This document shows positions 9,196 through 18,285 of a stretch of DNA of 49,873 nucleotides, piece by piece. Both the position numbers and the translations under genes were made by a program. The number at the start of each line of letters is the position of its first letter. The first letter of the stretch is position 1. Below the pieces are notes generated by a model that saw nothing but the letters and a program-made list of their open reading frames with translations, made no database searches and was not told the origin of the DNA. Source of the stretch: Herbaspirillum frisingense (GTDB lineage Bacteria > Pseudomonadota > Gammaproteobacteria > Burkholderiales > Burkholderiaceae_D); assembly GCA_009914615.1 (NCBI GenBank), contig WNDX01000011.1, positions 1 to 49,873 of the forward strand, in the 5' to 3' direction.

Positions 9196-9233
9196 AATGC
9201 CGTTCAGCCAACATTGAACGGCATTTTTCGTTG
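9196..9233 (+). terminator. Intrinsic terminator of ppsR
   Basis: An 11-bp perfect stem (AATGCCGTTCA and complement) with an 8-base loop is followed by TTTCGTT. The remaining 145 bases up to the next gene show only a small hairpin (ACGCTG/CAGCGT, 9309-9326). Confidence 0.85.
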
Positions 9234-9378
9234 AGAAGATGGCTGGCAGGCGTGCGGCCCACATAGTATCGCAGCGCCTCTCACGGTACACGCCCCGCGA
9301 CCCTCGATACGCTGCTCGCGCAGCGTCCCGGCCCGAACCGCGAATCGGAATCGGGGAAATCACGCTGGCCGGCCAAAC

Positions 9379-9843
9379 TCAGCCTTGGCCGCGATCCCGC
9401 ACATAGACGGTCAACACGCGCGTCCGCTTCTTCGGTCCGTTGATGAAGGTCTCCATTGTGAAACGACCCGCATCGTCCAGCGTATAGGCGGCGTTGTAGC
9501 AGTCAGGCCCGCAGAGATGATCGCCAGCCGGCGCCAGCAGATTGCCCCGCAGTGCGTAGCGCTGATAAGGCTGGCCGACGCGCTCGCCATCGGCGAACAG
9601 AACCTCGACGTCCGTCGGGTTGAAGCGATAGTCGAACACGCGGGTGAAGGGAATCGCGCGCGCGCCGGGCGGTGCGGCGAGCATGCGCAACGCGCCGTGT
9701 TCGCGATAGATCAGTTGTGCTGCCAGATCGCCGTCATCGAAGCGCCCTTCGCCGCTGGCCTGGGCCTGGGCCTGCTCGCCGCCTTCCCAGATCGTGCGCG
9801 TGAAACGCCAGCCGCCGCGAAAATAATCCGCCAGCGTGGCCAT
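9379..9843 (-). CDS. DUF6314 family protein, function unknown
   Basis: This is a 154-residue soluble protein without a signal peptide. Its pattern fits the DUF6314 family: an early 'RFTRTI' and 'GEGRF' strand, a central 'YREHGAL', then 'VEVLFADGERVG', 'DHLCGPDCYNAAY' with conserved His, Cys and Asp, and a closing 'NGPKKRTRVLTVYVR'. No catalytic role is known for this family; the barrel-like strand pattern suggests ligand binding, which is inference. The start was placed at an internal ATG, because the longer reading would overlap the upstream methyltransferase gene. No strong ribosome-binding site is visible. It is the last gene of the long minus-strand block. Confidence 0.7.
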   Translation of the reverse strand: MATLADYFRGGWRFTRTIWEGGEQAQAQASGEGRFDDGDLAAQLIYREHGALRMLAAPPGARAIPFTRVFDYRFNPTDVEVLFADGERVGQPYQRYALRGNLLAPAGDHLCGPDCYNAAYTLDDAGRFTMETFINGPKKRTRVLTVYVRDRGQG

Positions 9844-9878
9844 ATGGACGGGAAGAAAATCCGCCACGACTACCTTGC

Positions 9879-10670
9879 TCAGCGACCGACGGTGCGCTGG
9901 CGCACCTGCTCGAAAAAGCACACCGCGGCGGCAGCGGCCACGTTCAGGGATTCCATCTCGCCCAGATGCGGGATCACCACTTCATGCGAAGCGGCCTCCT
10001 GCAATTGCGGCGACACGCCCTGCCCTTCGTGGCCGAACAGCCAGGCCACATTGCCCGACAGGTCGCAGTCGTAGATCGTCTGCGCGGCATGCGAGCTGGT
10101 GGCCAGCACCGGAATCTGGCTGGACATGCACAGCGGCGCCAGGTCGGCGCCTTCGAAGATGTCCAGCACGAAATGCGCGCCCATGCCGGCGCGCAAGACC
10201 TTGGGCGACCAGGCCGCCGCAGTGCCGGATGAGCAAAACACCTGCCGGATGCCGGCCGCCGCCGCGCTGCGCAGGATCGAGCCCAGATTGCCCGGATCCT
10301 GCAGGCCGTCCAGCAGCACTGCCGATTGCGTCAACTCCTGCGGCTGCCTGGGTGCGGGCGTGGCCACCAGCAGCAGCAAGCCGACGCCGTTCTCGACCTG
10401 GCTGACCGCGCCGTAGAGGTTGTCGCTCAGCACCAGGCATTGCGCCCGGCCCTGTTCGCACTGCGCCAGGATGGGCGCGACTTCCGGGTGGTATTGCGCA
10501 CTCTCGGCCACCACGCACATCTGCGGCGCGCCACGATGCTGCAGCCAGGCCTGGGCCAGATGCACACCGTCCAGCAAGGTCTGGCCTGCGCGGCGTCGTG
10601 CCTGACTGCTGGCGGCGAGCTGCTTGAGATCCTTGAACAGCGGATTGTCTTTGGAGGTGATGAGCTTCAT
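9879..10670 (-). CDS. TrmH/SpoU-family RNA 2'-O-methyltransferase
   Basis: The 263-residue protein methylates ribose 2'-hydroxyls in tRNA or rRNA using S-adenosylmethionine through the knotted SPOUT fold. Motif 1 is 'DPGNLGSILRSAAAAG' (Asn128, Arg134), motif 2 'LFGHEGQGVS' (about 211-220) and motif 3 'SLNVAAAAAV' (about 241-250). The N-terminal 100 residues ('LITSKDNPLFKDLKQL', 'LLDGVHLAQAWL') form the RNA-binding domain of the RlmB-like/TsnR group. The start has AGGA upstream and gives the usual 'KLITSKDNP' N-terminus. It sits 16 bases after rnhB, a normal pairing in Burkholderiales. The modified nucleotide cannot be told from sequence. Confidence 0.88.
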   Translation of the reverse strand: MKLITSKDNPLFKDLKQLAASSQARRRAGQTLLDGVHLAQAWLQHRGAPQMCVVAESAQYHPEVAPILAQCEQGRAQCLVLSDNLYGAVSQVENGVGLLLLVATPAPRQPQELTQSAVLLDGLQDPGNLGSILRSAAAAGIRQVFCSSGTAAAWSPKVLRAGMGAHFVLDIFEGADLAPLCMSSQIPVLATSSHAAQTIYDCDLSGNVAWLFGHEGQGVSPQLQEAASHEVVIPHLGEMESLNVAAAAAVCFFEQVRQRTVGR

Positions 10671-10686
10671 CGCGGTTATCCTCGCC

Positions 10687-11340
10687 TTACTTGTCGGCGA
10701 AGGCACTGCCGCCGGCAATGACCGGCGCCTTGCCCGACAACAGCACCTTGACCGGCGCATACGAGCGGCGATGCACGGGCGACACGCCATGCAGTCGCAG
10801 CATCTCCAGATGCAAGGCGGTGGGATAACCCTTGTGGCGGTCGAAGCCGTAGTGCGGATAGGTATCGTGCAGCACCATCAGCGCGGCGTCGCGCGCGGTC
10901 TTGGCCAGGATGGAGGCGGCCGAGATCGCCGGCACCTTGTCGTCGCCCTTGACGATGGCTTCCGAACGGATGTTCATCACCGGGCAGCGATTGCCGTCGA
11001 TCAGCGCCAGCGTGGGCAAGGTGGCGAGGCTCTCGACCGCGCGCCGCATGGCCAGCATGCTGGCGTGCAGGATGTTGAGTTCGTCGATTTCCTGCTCGGT
11101 GCAGGAAGCGATGGACCAGGCGATGGCGCGGTCCTTGATTTCCAGCGCAAGGCCGTCGCGCGCCGCCTCGGAGAGCTTCTTGGAATCGCGCAATCCGGTG
11201 ACCGGACGCGCCGGATCGAGGATCACCGCGGCAGCGAACACCGGCCCGGCCAGCGGGCCGCGGCCGGCCTCATCGACGCCGCAGATGATCTCGCCGGCAT
11301 AGTCGAACAGGGACAAAGTCTGGGGCGCCGCCTTGGGCAT
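10687..11340 (-). CDS. rnhB: Ribonuclease HII
   Basis: The 217-residue enzyme cleaves RNA in RNA-DNA hybrids and starts removal of ribonucleotides misincorporated in DNA. The signature '[15 protein letters not shown]' supplies the catalytic Asp23-Glu24, with further acidic ligands in 'LALIDGN' and '[13 protein letters not shown]'. Length is close to E. coli RnhB (198) plus a short C-terminal tail. It follows lpxB by 53 bases, as in many proteobacterial lpx operons. Confidence 0.95.
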   Translation of the reverse strand: MPKAAPQTLSLFDYAGEIICGVDEAGRGPLAGPVFAAAVILDPARPVTGLRDSKKLSEAARDGLALEIKDRAIAWSIASCTEQEIDELNILHASMLAMRRAVESLATLPTLALIDGNRCPVMNIRSEAIVKGDDKVPAISAASILAKTARDAALMVLHDTYPHYGFDRHKGYPTALHLEMLRLHGVSPVHRRSYAPVKVLLSGKAPVIAGGSAFADK

Positions 11341-11393
11341 GTTGCTTTCCTTCTGGTAAATCTGAATCGCTTGGAACGGATGTCGGGAACGGC

Positions 11394-12569
11394 TTACTTC
11401 CTGCGCGCGCCGATCACTTCACAGACGGCGTTGGCGCTTTCGCGACTGGTGTCGCGCAGCAAGCTGTGATGCATGTCGGTAAAACGGCGCACCAGGCGCT
11501 GCTGATGGGCATGGTCTTCCAATTGATGCCACATGGCGTCGGCCAGCGCCTGAGGCGTGGCGTCGTGCTGCAGCAGCTCCGGCACCAGGAAATCGCGCGC
11601 CAGGATGTTGGGCAGGCCCACCCAGGGCTGATAACCCATATGGCGCATGATCTGATACGAGGCCCAGTTGACCTTGTAGGAAATCACCATCGGCTTCTTG
11701 TACAGCGCCACCTCCAGCGAGGCGGTGCCGGAAGCCACCAGCACGGCGTCGGCGGCTTCCATCGCATCATGCGAACGGCCGCGGATGACGGTGATGCCCA
11801 GATCTTCGTAGCCGCCCTGGCGGATCTGCTCCTGGAAGAAGGCCATCTGCTTCTCGCCCGCCATCGGCGTGACGAATTGCAGGCGCGCATCGCGCTGCCT
11901 CAGCAGCCGCGCCGCAGCCAGGAAACCTTCGCCATTATGCTTCAACTCGCCCATGCGGCTGCCCGGCAGGACGGCCACCACGCGGTGCTCCTGCTGCACG
12001 CCCAGCCGTGTGCGTGCAGCCGCCTGGTCGGGCTGCATCGGGATCACCTCGGCCAGCGGATGACCGACGTAGGTCACCGGCACGCCGGCATTGCGGTAGA
12101 TGTTTTCCTCGAACGGAAAGATCACCAGCATGTGCGACACGGCACGCCGGATCTTCTTGATGCGCCAGCCGCGCCAGGCCCAGATCTGCGGACCGATGAA
12201 ATGAATGGTCGGGATGCCGGCCTTTTTCAGTTGTTCTTCCAGGCCGAGGTTGAAGCCGGGATAGTCGACGCCGACGAACACGTCCGGCCGCTCGGCCAGC
12301 AGCTTGTCGCGCAATGCTTCCTGGATGCCCTTGATCTCACGGTAGCGCGGGATCACTTCGAACAGGCCGCGCACGGTCAGCTTGTCCATCGGCCAGTCGC
12401 TGGTGAAGCCTTGCGCCGCCATGTGCTCGCCGCCGATGCCGTGCAGGCGCACGTCCGGCAGGCGCTCGCGCACGCCGGCCAGCAAGCGGCTGCCCAGCAG
12501 GTCGCCGGAGCTCTCCCCGGCCACCAGCGCAATCGCCTGGCGGCGGCCCAGTTCAGCGGATGATGCCAC
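11394..12569 (-). CDS. lpxB: Lipid-A-disaccharide synthase
   Basis: This 391-residue peripheral membrane glycosyltransferase (GT19) condenses UDP-diacylglucosamine with lipid X to the tetra-acyl disaccharide of lipid A. The N-terminal '[17 protein letters not shown]', the '[20 protein letters not shown]' region with the catalytic Asp, and '[15 protein letters not shown]' and '[11 protein letters not shown]' in the nucleotide-sugar domain are all present. The first 17 bases overlap the end of lpxA, so translation is probably coupled. Length matches E. coli LpxB (382). Confidence 0.96.
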   Translation of the reverse strand: MASSAELGRRQAIALVAGESSGDLLGSRLLAGVRERLPDVRLHGIGGEHMAAQGFTSDWPMDKLTVRGLFEVIPRYREIKGIQEALRDKLLAERPDVFVGVDYPGFNLGLEEQLKKAGIPTIHFIGPQIWAWRGWRIKKIRRAVSHMLVIFPFEENIYRNAGVPVTYVGHPLAEVIPMQPDQAAARTRLGVQQEHRVVAVLPGSRMGELKHNGEGFLAAARLLRQRDARLQFVTPMAGEKQMAFFQEQIRQGGYEDLGITVIRGRSHDAMEAADAVLVASGTASLEVALYKKPMVISYKVNWASYQIMRHMGYQPWVGLPNILARDFLVPELLQHDATPQALADAMWHQLEDHAHQQRLVRRFTDMHHSLLRDTSRESANAVCEVIGARRK

Positions 12570-13341
12570 GGGCCGAAGCCTCGATGAATTCGCGCAGCAC
12601 GCGGATATGCTCGGCGGAATGGGCCGATTTCGCTTCCATGCGTGCCAGCTCCTGCTTGGCTTCTTCCAGCGGCAGATTGGAGCGGTAGATCACCTTGTAG
12701 GCGCGCTTGATCTCCATGATCTGCTCGCTGGTGAAACCGCGGCGCTTCAGGCCTTCGCTGTTGATGCCGGCCGGCACCGCGCGGTTGCCGGCGGCGGTCA
12801 CGAAGGGCGGCACGTCCTGGCTGACGGCGGCGGTGAACGCGGTCATCGCGTGCGCGCCGATATGACAGAACTGGTGCACGGTGGTGAAGCCGCCCAGGAA
12901 GACGTGGTCGCCCAGGTGGACGTGGCCGGCCAGCGTGGCGTTGTTGGCCAGAATGATGTTGTTGGCCAGCTGGCAGTCGTGCGCCAGGTGGACGTAGGCC
13001 ATGATCCAGTTGTCGTTGCCGACGCGGGTGGCGCCGGCGTCCTGCACGGTGCCGCGATTGAAGGTGACGAATTCGCGGATGGTATTGCGGTCGCCGATTT
13101 CCACCGTGGTCGGCTCGCCGGCGTATTTCTTGTCCTGCGGCGCCGCGCCGATGGAGGCGAACTGGAAAATCTCGTTGTCGCGGCCGATCGTGGTGTGACC
13201 CTCGATGACCACGTGCGGACCGATGCGGGTGCCGGCGCCGATGCGCACGTCAGGGCCGATCACCGCATAGGCGCCGACCTCGACCGAGTAGTCGAGCTGC
13301 GCACCCGGGGCAATCACTGCGGTTGAGTGGATCTTGGACAT
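12553..13341 (-). CDS. lpxA: UDP-N-acetylglucosamine acyltransferase
   Basis: This 262-residue cytoplasmic trimeric enzyme makes the first lipid A precursor by 3-O-acylation of UDP-GlcNAc. It is a left-handed beta-helix of hexapeptide repeats ('[20 protein letters not shown]') followed by the C-terminal helical part. His121 in 'YVHLAHDCQ' corresponds to catalytic His125 of the E. coli enzyme. The ATG with AGGA close upstream was preferred over an extension of 17 residues. It stands between fabZ and lpxB, the standard order. Acyl-chain length preference cannot be read reliably. Confidence 0.96.
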   Translation of the reverse strand: MSKIHSTAVIAPGAQLDYSVEVGAYAVIGPDVRIGAGTRIGPHVVIEGHTTIGRDNEIFQFASIGAAPQDKKYAGEPTTVEIGDRNTIREFVTFNRGTVQDAGATRVGNDNWIMAYVHLAHDCQLANNIILANNATLAGHVHLGDHVFLGGFTTVHQFCHIGAHAMTAFTAAVSQDVPPFVTAAGNRAVPAGINSEGLKRRGFTSEQIMEIKRAYKVIYRSNLPLEEAKQELARMEAKSAHSAEHIRVLREFIEASARGIIR

Positions 13342-13405
13342 ATCCTGTTGTTCGCTTGAGGTTCGCTTGATGAACGCATTGCAACATGGCAACAGTTCAA
13401 TGAAT

Positions 13406-13444
13406 CAGGCCCGGCCCGATCGTTGAGATCGCCTGCCGGGCCTG
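13406..13444 (-). repeat. Intercistronic GC-rich hairpin, fabZ-lpxA
   Basis: Arms CAGGCCCGGC and GCCGGGCCTG (10 bp, perfect) enclose 19 bases that hold a second small GATC/GATC pairing. No U-run follows, so it is more likely an mRNA stabiliser, processing site or weak attenuator than a full terminator. Confidence 0.5.
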
Positions 13445-13467
13445 CCTGCAGCATGCATGGAGCCGGT

Positions 13468-13932
13468 TCAGGCGCCTTGGCTGGCGTCGGCCGCGCTGCG
13501 CATGGTGCACATCAGGTCGGCTTCGACCGCCACCTGCCCGTCCACCGTTGCCACGGCGGTGTACTTCCAGATGCCGCGCGCACGGCGGGTGATCTGGACG
13601 TCCATCTTCAACTGGTCGCCCGGTTCCACCGGACGCTTGAAGCGGGCATTGTCGATGCCGACGAAGTACACCACGGTGTTTTCGTCCGGCTTGCGGCCTT
13701 CGGTGAGGAAGGACAACAGCGCGGCGGTCTGCGCCAGCGCCTCGATCATCAGCACGCCCGGCATCACCGGCTTGTGCGGGAAGTGGCCGTTGAAGAATTC
13801 TTCATTGACGGTCACGTTCTTGATGGCGGTGATCGTCTTGCCGCTCTCCCAGTCCAGCACGCGGTCCACCAGCAGCAGCGGGTAACGGTGCGGCAGGTAC
13901 TGTTTGATTTGATTGATGTCGAGGCTATTCAT
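13468..13932 (-). CDS. fabZ: 3-hydroxyacyl-[ACP] dehydratase
   Basis: This 154-residue hot-dog-fold enzyme dehydrates beta-hydroxyacyl-ACP in fatty acid elongation and competes with LpxA/LpxD for hydroxyacyl-ACP. The motif '[12 protein letters not shown]' with His50 and 'MIEALAQ' with Glu64 form the active site. The N-terminus '[21 protein letters not shown]' is typical. The ATG chosen overlaps the end of lpxD by 8 bases, consistent with coupling; the frame is open further upstream but only as an overlap with lpxD. Confidence 0.96.
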   Translation of the reverse strand: MNSLDINQIKQYLPHRYPLLLVDRVLDWESGKTITAIKNVTVNEEFFNGHFPHKPVMPGVLMIEALAQTAALLSFLTEGRKPDENTVVYFVGIDNARFKRPVEPGDQLKMDVQITRRARGIWKYTAVATVDGQVAVEADLMCTMRSAADASQGA

Positions 13933-15016
13933 TCTCTTCTTGATTCTCTGAAAACGGCGGTTGGGCCGCTTGTTCCTGTGTAAGCGCTTTGAGCGTTTTT
14001 TCCAACGCCCGGATTTTCTCACGCATCGTGCCCAGATTGCGCACCAGGGCGGCGGATTTTTCCCAATCGCGGTGTTCCGTGATCGGGTAGAAACCGGTGT
14101 ACTGCCCTGGTTCCAGGATGGAGCGCAGCGCCAGCGTGCCGGCCGAGACATGCACCTTGTCCACGATGGTGATGTGACCATGGATCATGGCCGCGCCGCC
14201 GATCGAGCAATACTTGCCGATCCTGGCGCTGCCGGCGATCCCGGCGCAGGCGGCAATGGCCGTATGCGCACCGATATGGCAGTTGTGGGCGATCTGGATC
14301 TGGTTGTCGAGCTTGACGCCCTCCTCGATCACGGTATCGGCCAGCGCGCCGCGATCGATGGTGGTGTTGGCGCCGATTTCGACGTCATCGGCAATCATCA
14401 CGCGCCCGACCTGCGGGATCTTGATCCATTGTCCGGCTTCGTTGGCGAAACCGAGGCCATCGGCGCCGATCACCGCGCCCGAATGGACGATGCCGCGCGC
14501 GCCGATCTCGCAGCCGTGATGCAGCGTGGCGCGCGCATGGAAATGCGTCTCCTCACCCACCCTGGCATTGCGGCCGATGAAGCTGCCGGCGTCGATGCGC
14601 GCCCGCGCGCCGATGACGGCACCAGCCTCGATCACGACATGCGGCCCGATCACGGCATCGGCCGCTACCGTGGCCGTGGCATCCACCACCGCGCTGGCAT
14701 GGATGCCGGGCGACGCGACCACCTCGCTTTGCGCCTGGAACAGCTGGGCGGCGCGGGCGAAATAGGCATAGGCGTTACGGGCGACGACGATGCGGGCGCC
14801 GGCATAGTTCTGTACCTGGGCGTCGTCGGCCTCGGACAGGATCAGCGCCGCCGCCTGGGTCTGGTCTGCCTGCGCGCGGAATTTGGGGTTGGAGAGGAAG
14901 GTGATATGGGTGGAACCTGCGGCGTCCAGCGGCGCAATGCCCAGGACTTCGATGTTCGCATCGCCCTTCAACTGCCCGCCCAAGCGCTCGACCAATTGCT
15001 CCAGCCGAATACTCAT
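13925..15016 (-). CDS. lpxD: UDP-3-O-acylglucosamine N-acyltransferase
   Basis: The 363-residue cytoplasmic trimeric enzyme catalyses the third step of lipid A synthesis, N-acylation of UDP-3-O-acyl-glucosamine. It has an N-terminal uridine-binding domain ('[20 protein letters not shown]'), a long left-handed beta-helix of hexapeptide repeats (about 105-310) with '[12 protein letters not shown]' carrying the catalytic His, and a C-terminal helical tail rich in Glu and Gln. A GGAAGG site lies eight bases before the ATG. An in-frame 19-residue extension was discarded. Length fits LpxD (341 in E. coli) with a slightly longer tail. Confidence 0.96.
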   Translation of the reverse strand: MSIRLEQLVERLGGQLKGDANIEVLGIAPLDAAGSTHITFLSNPKFRAQADQTQAAALILSEADDAQVQNYAGARIVVARNAYAYFARAAQLFQAQSEVVASPGIHASAVVDATATVAADAVIGPHVVIEAGAVIGARARIDAGSFIGRNARVGEETHFHARATLHHGCEIGARGIVHSGAVIGADGLGFANEAGQWIKIPQVGRVMIADDVEIGANTTIDRGALADTVIEEGVKLDNQIQIAHNCHIGAHTAIAACAGIAGSARIGKYCSIGGAAMIHGHITIVDKVHVSAGTLALRSILEPGQYTGFYPITEHRDWEKSAALVRNLGTMREKIRALEKTLKALTQEQAAQPPFSENQEENE

Positions 15017-15103
15017 CTTGGCCTTCCGAATGATATGCGTTGCGTCTGATACGAAGGCCGCCGGCTCGCGCAAACGCTGCGCTGCGGCGGCCCTTCAAGC
15101 GGC

Positions 15104-15141
15104 ATGCGGGCGCGAAGGCGTTGCCGCCCTGGCGCCCGCAT
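15104..15141 (-). repeat. Intercistronic hairpin, skp-lpxD
   Basis: Arms ATGCGGGCGC and GCGCCCGCAT (10 bp, perfect) enclose a nested GGCG/CGCC stem. It begins 13 bases after the skp stop codon. No U-tract follows on the transcribed strand. Confidence 0.5.
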
Positions 15142-15154
15142 CGTTACGAAGCGA

Positions 15155-15664
15155 TTACTTCGCCAGTTCCTTCAGCACCTTGTCGGTGATGTCGATGCGC
15201 TTGCTGGCGTATACGGCTTCCTGGAAGACGATGTCGTACTTTTCAGCTTCGGCGATCTGACGGATCACCTTGTTGGTGCGTTCCAGCACCACGGCCAGCT
15301 CTTCGTTGCGGCGCTGGTTCAGGTCTTCGCGGAATTCACGCTGCTTGCGCTGGAATTCCTTGTCCAGGTCGGACAGATCGCGCTGACGCTTGGCACGGTC
15401 CGAATCGGACAGCACGGCAGAATCCTTGTCCAGCTTTTCCGATTGGGTCTTCAGGCGTGCGGCCATGTCTTGCAGGTCGCGGTCACGCTTGGCGAATTCG
15501 GCTTCCAGCTTGGTCTGCGCTGCCTTGGCAGGCACCGCTTCGCGGAAGATGCGCTCGGTGCTGACGAAAGCGATTTTCGAGCTTTCCTGCGCGTGCGCAG
15601 CCGAAAAACTCACCAGGCAGGCTGCCATCACGACGGTCTGCAGGGACAGGAACGATTTGGTCAT
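15155..15664 (-). CDS. skp: Periplasmic chaperone Skp/OmpH
   Basis: The 169-residue precursor has a clear signal peptide ending at 'SFSAAHAQ' (about residue 26). The mature part begins 'SSKIAFVSTERIFREA' and continues as a long charged coiled coil ('KRDRDLQDMAARLKTQSEKL', 'LDKEFQRKQREFREDL'), the tentacles of the trimeric Skp jellyfish. It ends 'DITDKVLKELAK', as usual. Skp captures unfolded outer-membrane proteins after Sec export and delivers them to BamA, encoded just upstream. The start is an ATG with GGAGAG somewhat far upstream (14 bases); a TTG 12 codons earlier is possible but would spoil the signal peptide. Confidence 0.95.
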   Translation of the reverse strand: MTKSFLSLQTVVMAACLVSFSAAHAQESSKIAFVSTERIFREAVPAKAAQTKLEAEFAKRDRDLQDMAARLKTQSEKLDKDSAVLSDSDRAKRQRDLSDLDKEFQRKQREFREDLNQRRNEELAVVLERTNKVIRQIAEAEKYDIVFQEAVYASKRIDITDKVLKELAK

Positions 15665-15711
15665 GAACTTCAAGATTGCTCTCCGTATTACAAAATTCAA
15701 TGATGACCGGC

Positions 15712-18093
15712 TTAGAAGCCGGTTCCCAGTTGGAACTGGAAGCTTTGAGACTTATCGCCGTCCTTCAGGTTCAACGGCTTGCCGAAGCTGAGCTTCAGAG
15801 GACCGATCGGCGACACCCAGCTGATACCCACACCAGCCGAATAGCGCAGGTCGTTGAGCTTGATGTTCTGGCCATCGGCGAAGACGTTGCCGCCGTCGAA
15901 GAAGGTGAACCAGCGCAACGTGCGATCCTGGCCCGAACCCGGGAACGGGAATTGTAACTCCGCATTGGCGTAGAAACGAGAGGCGCCGCCCATCGAATCG
16001 CCATACTGGTCTTTCAGGCTGCCCAGCGAGGACGCTTCGTAGCCGCGCACGGTGCCGATACCGCCGGCATAGTAGTTCTTGAACACCGGATACGGCTTGC
16101 CGCCGAAGCCGCGACCGTAGTCCAGTTCACCGTTCAGCGCCAGCGTCACCGCCTTGCTGAAGAACGGCTGGAAGTACTGGTGCTGGTAGCTGGCGCGGTA
16201 GTACTTCAGCGTACCCAGCGTGGACAGTTCCAGGTTGGCGCGCTGGAAGCGACCGGTGGTCGGCACCAGTGCGCTGTCGCGGCCGTCGCGCTGCCACGCC
16301 ACGGTCAGGGGGATGCTGGTGGTGCGGGCGCTGCCGATGCCGCAGCTGGCGCTCGAGGAAACATCGGTCACATCGCAACCTGCCGCACCGGCACCGCCAA
16401 AGTCGCGCACATACTGGCGATACAGCGAGGGGCTGGTGGTGTCGGTGCTGACGTCGGTGCTTTCGATGCCCACGCCGAAGAACACGCGATCCAGTTCCGA
16501 GAATGGCACGCCGAACTTGATGCTGCCGCCCAGGGTCTTCACGCGGTAGTCACCGGTCGCGTACACCGACGGGCGAATCGTGCGCAGATAGACTTCATAG
16601 GTGCGGCTGATGCCGTCATCGGTGAAGTAGGGATTGGTGGTGGACACCGAGATCGTGCGGTAGCGCGAGCTGGTATTGATGTCGATACCCACGGTGTTGC
16701 CGCTGCCGAAAGCGTTTTCCTGCGAGATCGAGCCGGTCAGGCTGAGCTTGTCGGATTGCGAGAAGCCGGCGCCGACCATGATGTTGCCGGTCGGCTTTTC
16801 CTCGACCTTCAGGTTGACGTCAACCTGGTCGTTGTTGCCCGGTACTTCAGGCGTATCGATGGTGACTTCCTTGAAATAGCCCAGGCGGTCCACACGGTCG
16901 CGCGACAGCTTGATCTTCTCACCGTCGTACCAGGAATCCTCGAACTGGCGGAATTCGCGGCGGATGACTTCATCGCGGGTCTTGGTGTTGCCGGCGATGT
17001 TGACGTGGCGCACGTACACGCGCTTGCCCGGGTCGATCATGATGGTGAAGGCGACTTCCTTCTTCTCGCGATCCACGTTCGGGTTGGCGTTGACGTTGGC
17101 GAAGGCGTAACCGAAGTTGCCCATGCGCTCGCCGATCTTCTTGGTGCTGTCGGTGAGCTTGGCGCCCGAATAGACATCGCCCTTCTTCAACTGCACCAGG
17201 CTGGCCAGTTCCTGATCCATGCCGAACATCTCGCCTTCGAGCTTGACGCCGGAGACGGTGTACTTCTCGCCTTCCTTGATGTTGACGGTGATGTAGATGT
17301 CTTTCTTGTCCGGCGTGATCGACACCTGGGTGGATTCGACCTGCATCTCCAGGTAGCCGCGATCCAGATAGTAGGAACGCAGGGTTTCGATGTCGCCCTG
17401 CAGCTTTTCCTTGGAATACTGGTCGGCCTTGGTGTACCAGGTGAACCAGCCCGGCGTGGTCAGCTTGATCTGGTCGCGCAGGGTGCTGTCGGAGAACACC
17501 TTGTTGCCGACGAAGTTGATCTGCTTGATGCGCGAGACCTCGCCTTCATCGACGGAGAAGGTGATCGCCACGCGGTTGCGTTCGACCGGCGTCACGGTGG
17601 TCGAGACCTTGGCGCCGTACAGGCCGCGCGACAGGTATTGACGCTTCAGCTCCTGCTCGGCGCGATCGACTTGCGAGCGGTCGAAGATGCGCGACTCGGC
17701 CACGCCGATTTCCTTCAGCGCCTTGGTCAACTGTTCCTTGTCGAATTCCTTGATGCCGGAGAAATCGACGCTGGCGATCGCCGGACGCTCGACCACCTGC
17801 ACCACCAGCACATCGCCTTCGGATTCGATGCGCACGTCACGGAAGAAGCCGGTCGCGTACAGCGCCTTGATGGCGGCAGTGCCCTTTTCATCCGTGAAGG
17901 TATCGCCCACGCGGACCGGCAGGTAGCTGAAGACGGTGCCGGCTTCGGTACGCTGGATGCCTTCGACGCGGATGTCCTTGACCACGAAAGGCGTCACGGC
18001 CATGGCTTGGCTGGAGCACAGGGCGAAGGCGGCTGCGGCGATCAGGCGACGGGAGAGAGTCGGAATGGGATGTTGCGCAGGGTGTAATTTCAT
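15712..18093 (-). CDS. bamA: Outer-membrane protein assembly factor BamA
   Basis: The 793-residue Omp85 protein inserts beta-barrels into the outer membrane as the core of the BAM complex. A signal peptide (about 1-32, ending 'SSQAMA') precedes five POTRA domains (about 35-430, starting 'FVVKDIRVEGIQRTEAGTV'). A 16-stranded barrel follows, with the lid-loop motif 'VRGYEASSLG' near 682 and the terminal aromatic strand ending '...FQLGTGF'. An extracellular loop contains two cysteines, 13 residues apart, that could form a disulfide. The translation start lacks a strong Shine-Dalgarno sequence. A terminator-like hairpin upstream suggests bamA can be expressed apart from rseP. Confidence 0.97.
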   Translation of the reverse strand: MKLHPAQHPIPTLSRRLIAAAAFALCSSQAMAVTPFVVKDIRVEGIQRTEAGTVFSYLPVRVGDTFTDEKGTAAIKALYATGFFRDVRIESEGDVLVVQVVERPAIASVDFSGIKEFDKEQLTKALKEIGVAESRIFDRSQVDRAEQELKRQYLSRGLYGAKVSTTVTPVERNRVAITFSVDEGEVSRIKQINFVGNKVFSDSTLRDQIKLTTPGWFTWYTKADQYSKEKLQGDIETLRSYYLDRGYLEMQVESTQVSITPDKKDIYITVNIKEGEKYTVSGVKLEGEMFGMDQELASLVQLKKGDVYSGAKLTDSTKKIGERMGNFGYAFANVNANPNVDREKKEVAFTIMIDPGKRVYVRHVNIAGNTKTRDEVIRREFRQFEDSWYDGEKIKLSRDRVDRLGYFKEVTIDTPEVPGNNDQVDVNLKVEEKPTGNIMVGAGFSQSDKLSLTGSISQENAFGSGNTVGIDINTSSRYRTISVSTTNPYFTDDGISRTYEVYLRTIRPSVYATGDYRVKTLGGSIKFGVPFSELDRVFFGVGIESTDVSTDTTSPSLYRQYVRDFGGAGAAGCDVTDVSSSASCGIGSARTTSIPLTVAWQRDGRDSALVPTTGRFQRANLELSTLGTLKYYRASYQHQYFQPFFSKAVTLALNGELDYGRGFGGKPYPVFKNYYAGGIGTVRGYEASSLGSLKDQYGDSMGGASRFYANAELQFPFPGSGQDRTLRWFTFFDGGNVFADGQNIKLNDLRYSAGVGISWVSPIGPLKLSFGKPLNLKDGDKSQSFQFQLGTGF

Positions 18094-18145
18094 CTATCGT
18101 TCATCAACAGTGTTTTCGCTGCGGCACTGCCTGACAAGATGCTGG

Positions 18146-18188
18146 TAAGCAATTGAAAACGGATTCCAGATCCATTGCCAATTGCTTA
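18146..18188. repeat. Inverted repeat in the bamA leader
   Basis: TAAGCAATTG and CAATTGCTTA form a 10-bp perfect pair 23 bases apart; inside them GGAT/ATCC can pair again. It lies 53-95 bases upstream of bamA. It could be an operator or an RNA hairpin in the 5' leader. It is AT-rich, unlike the other hairpins of this operon. Confidence 0.5.
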
Positions 18189-18221
18189 ACAACTGCCATC
18201 GGGGGGTCGGCCGGCAAATGT

Positions 18222-18285
18222 AAAAAATCCGGTCTTTCTTGCCGGGCCTGCGATTTTCGCCGCAGGTCCGGCAGCAGGCCGGATT
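18222..18285 (-). terminator. Terminator-like structure between rseP and bamA
   Basis: Immediately at the rseP stop codon, an outer stem AATCCGG/CCGGATT encloses a 12-bp hairpin (one G-U pair, 8-base loop, 18241-18272). The outer stem runs straight into six T residues (GGATTTTTTA). This looks like an intrinsic terminator or attenuator inside the envelope operon. Confidence 0.6.
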
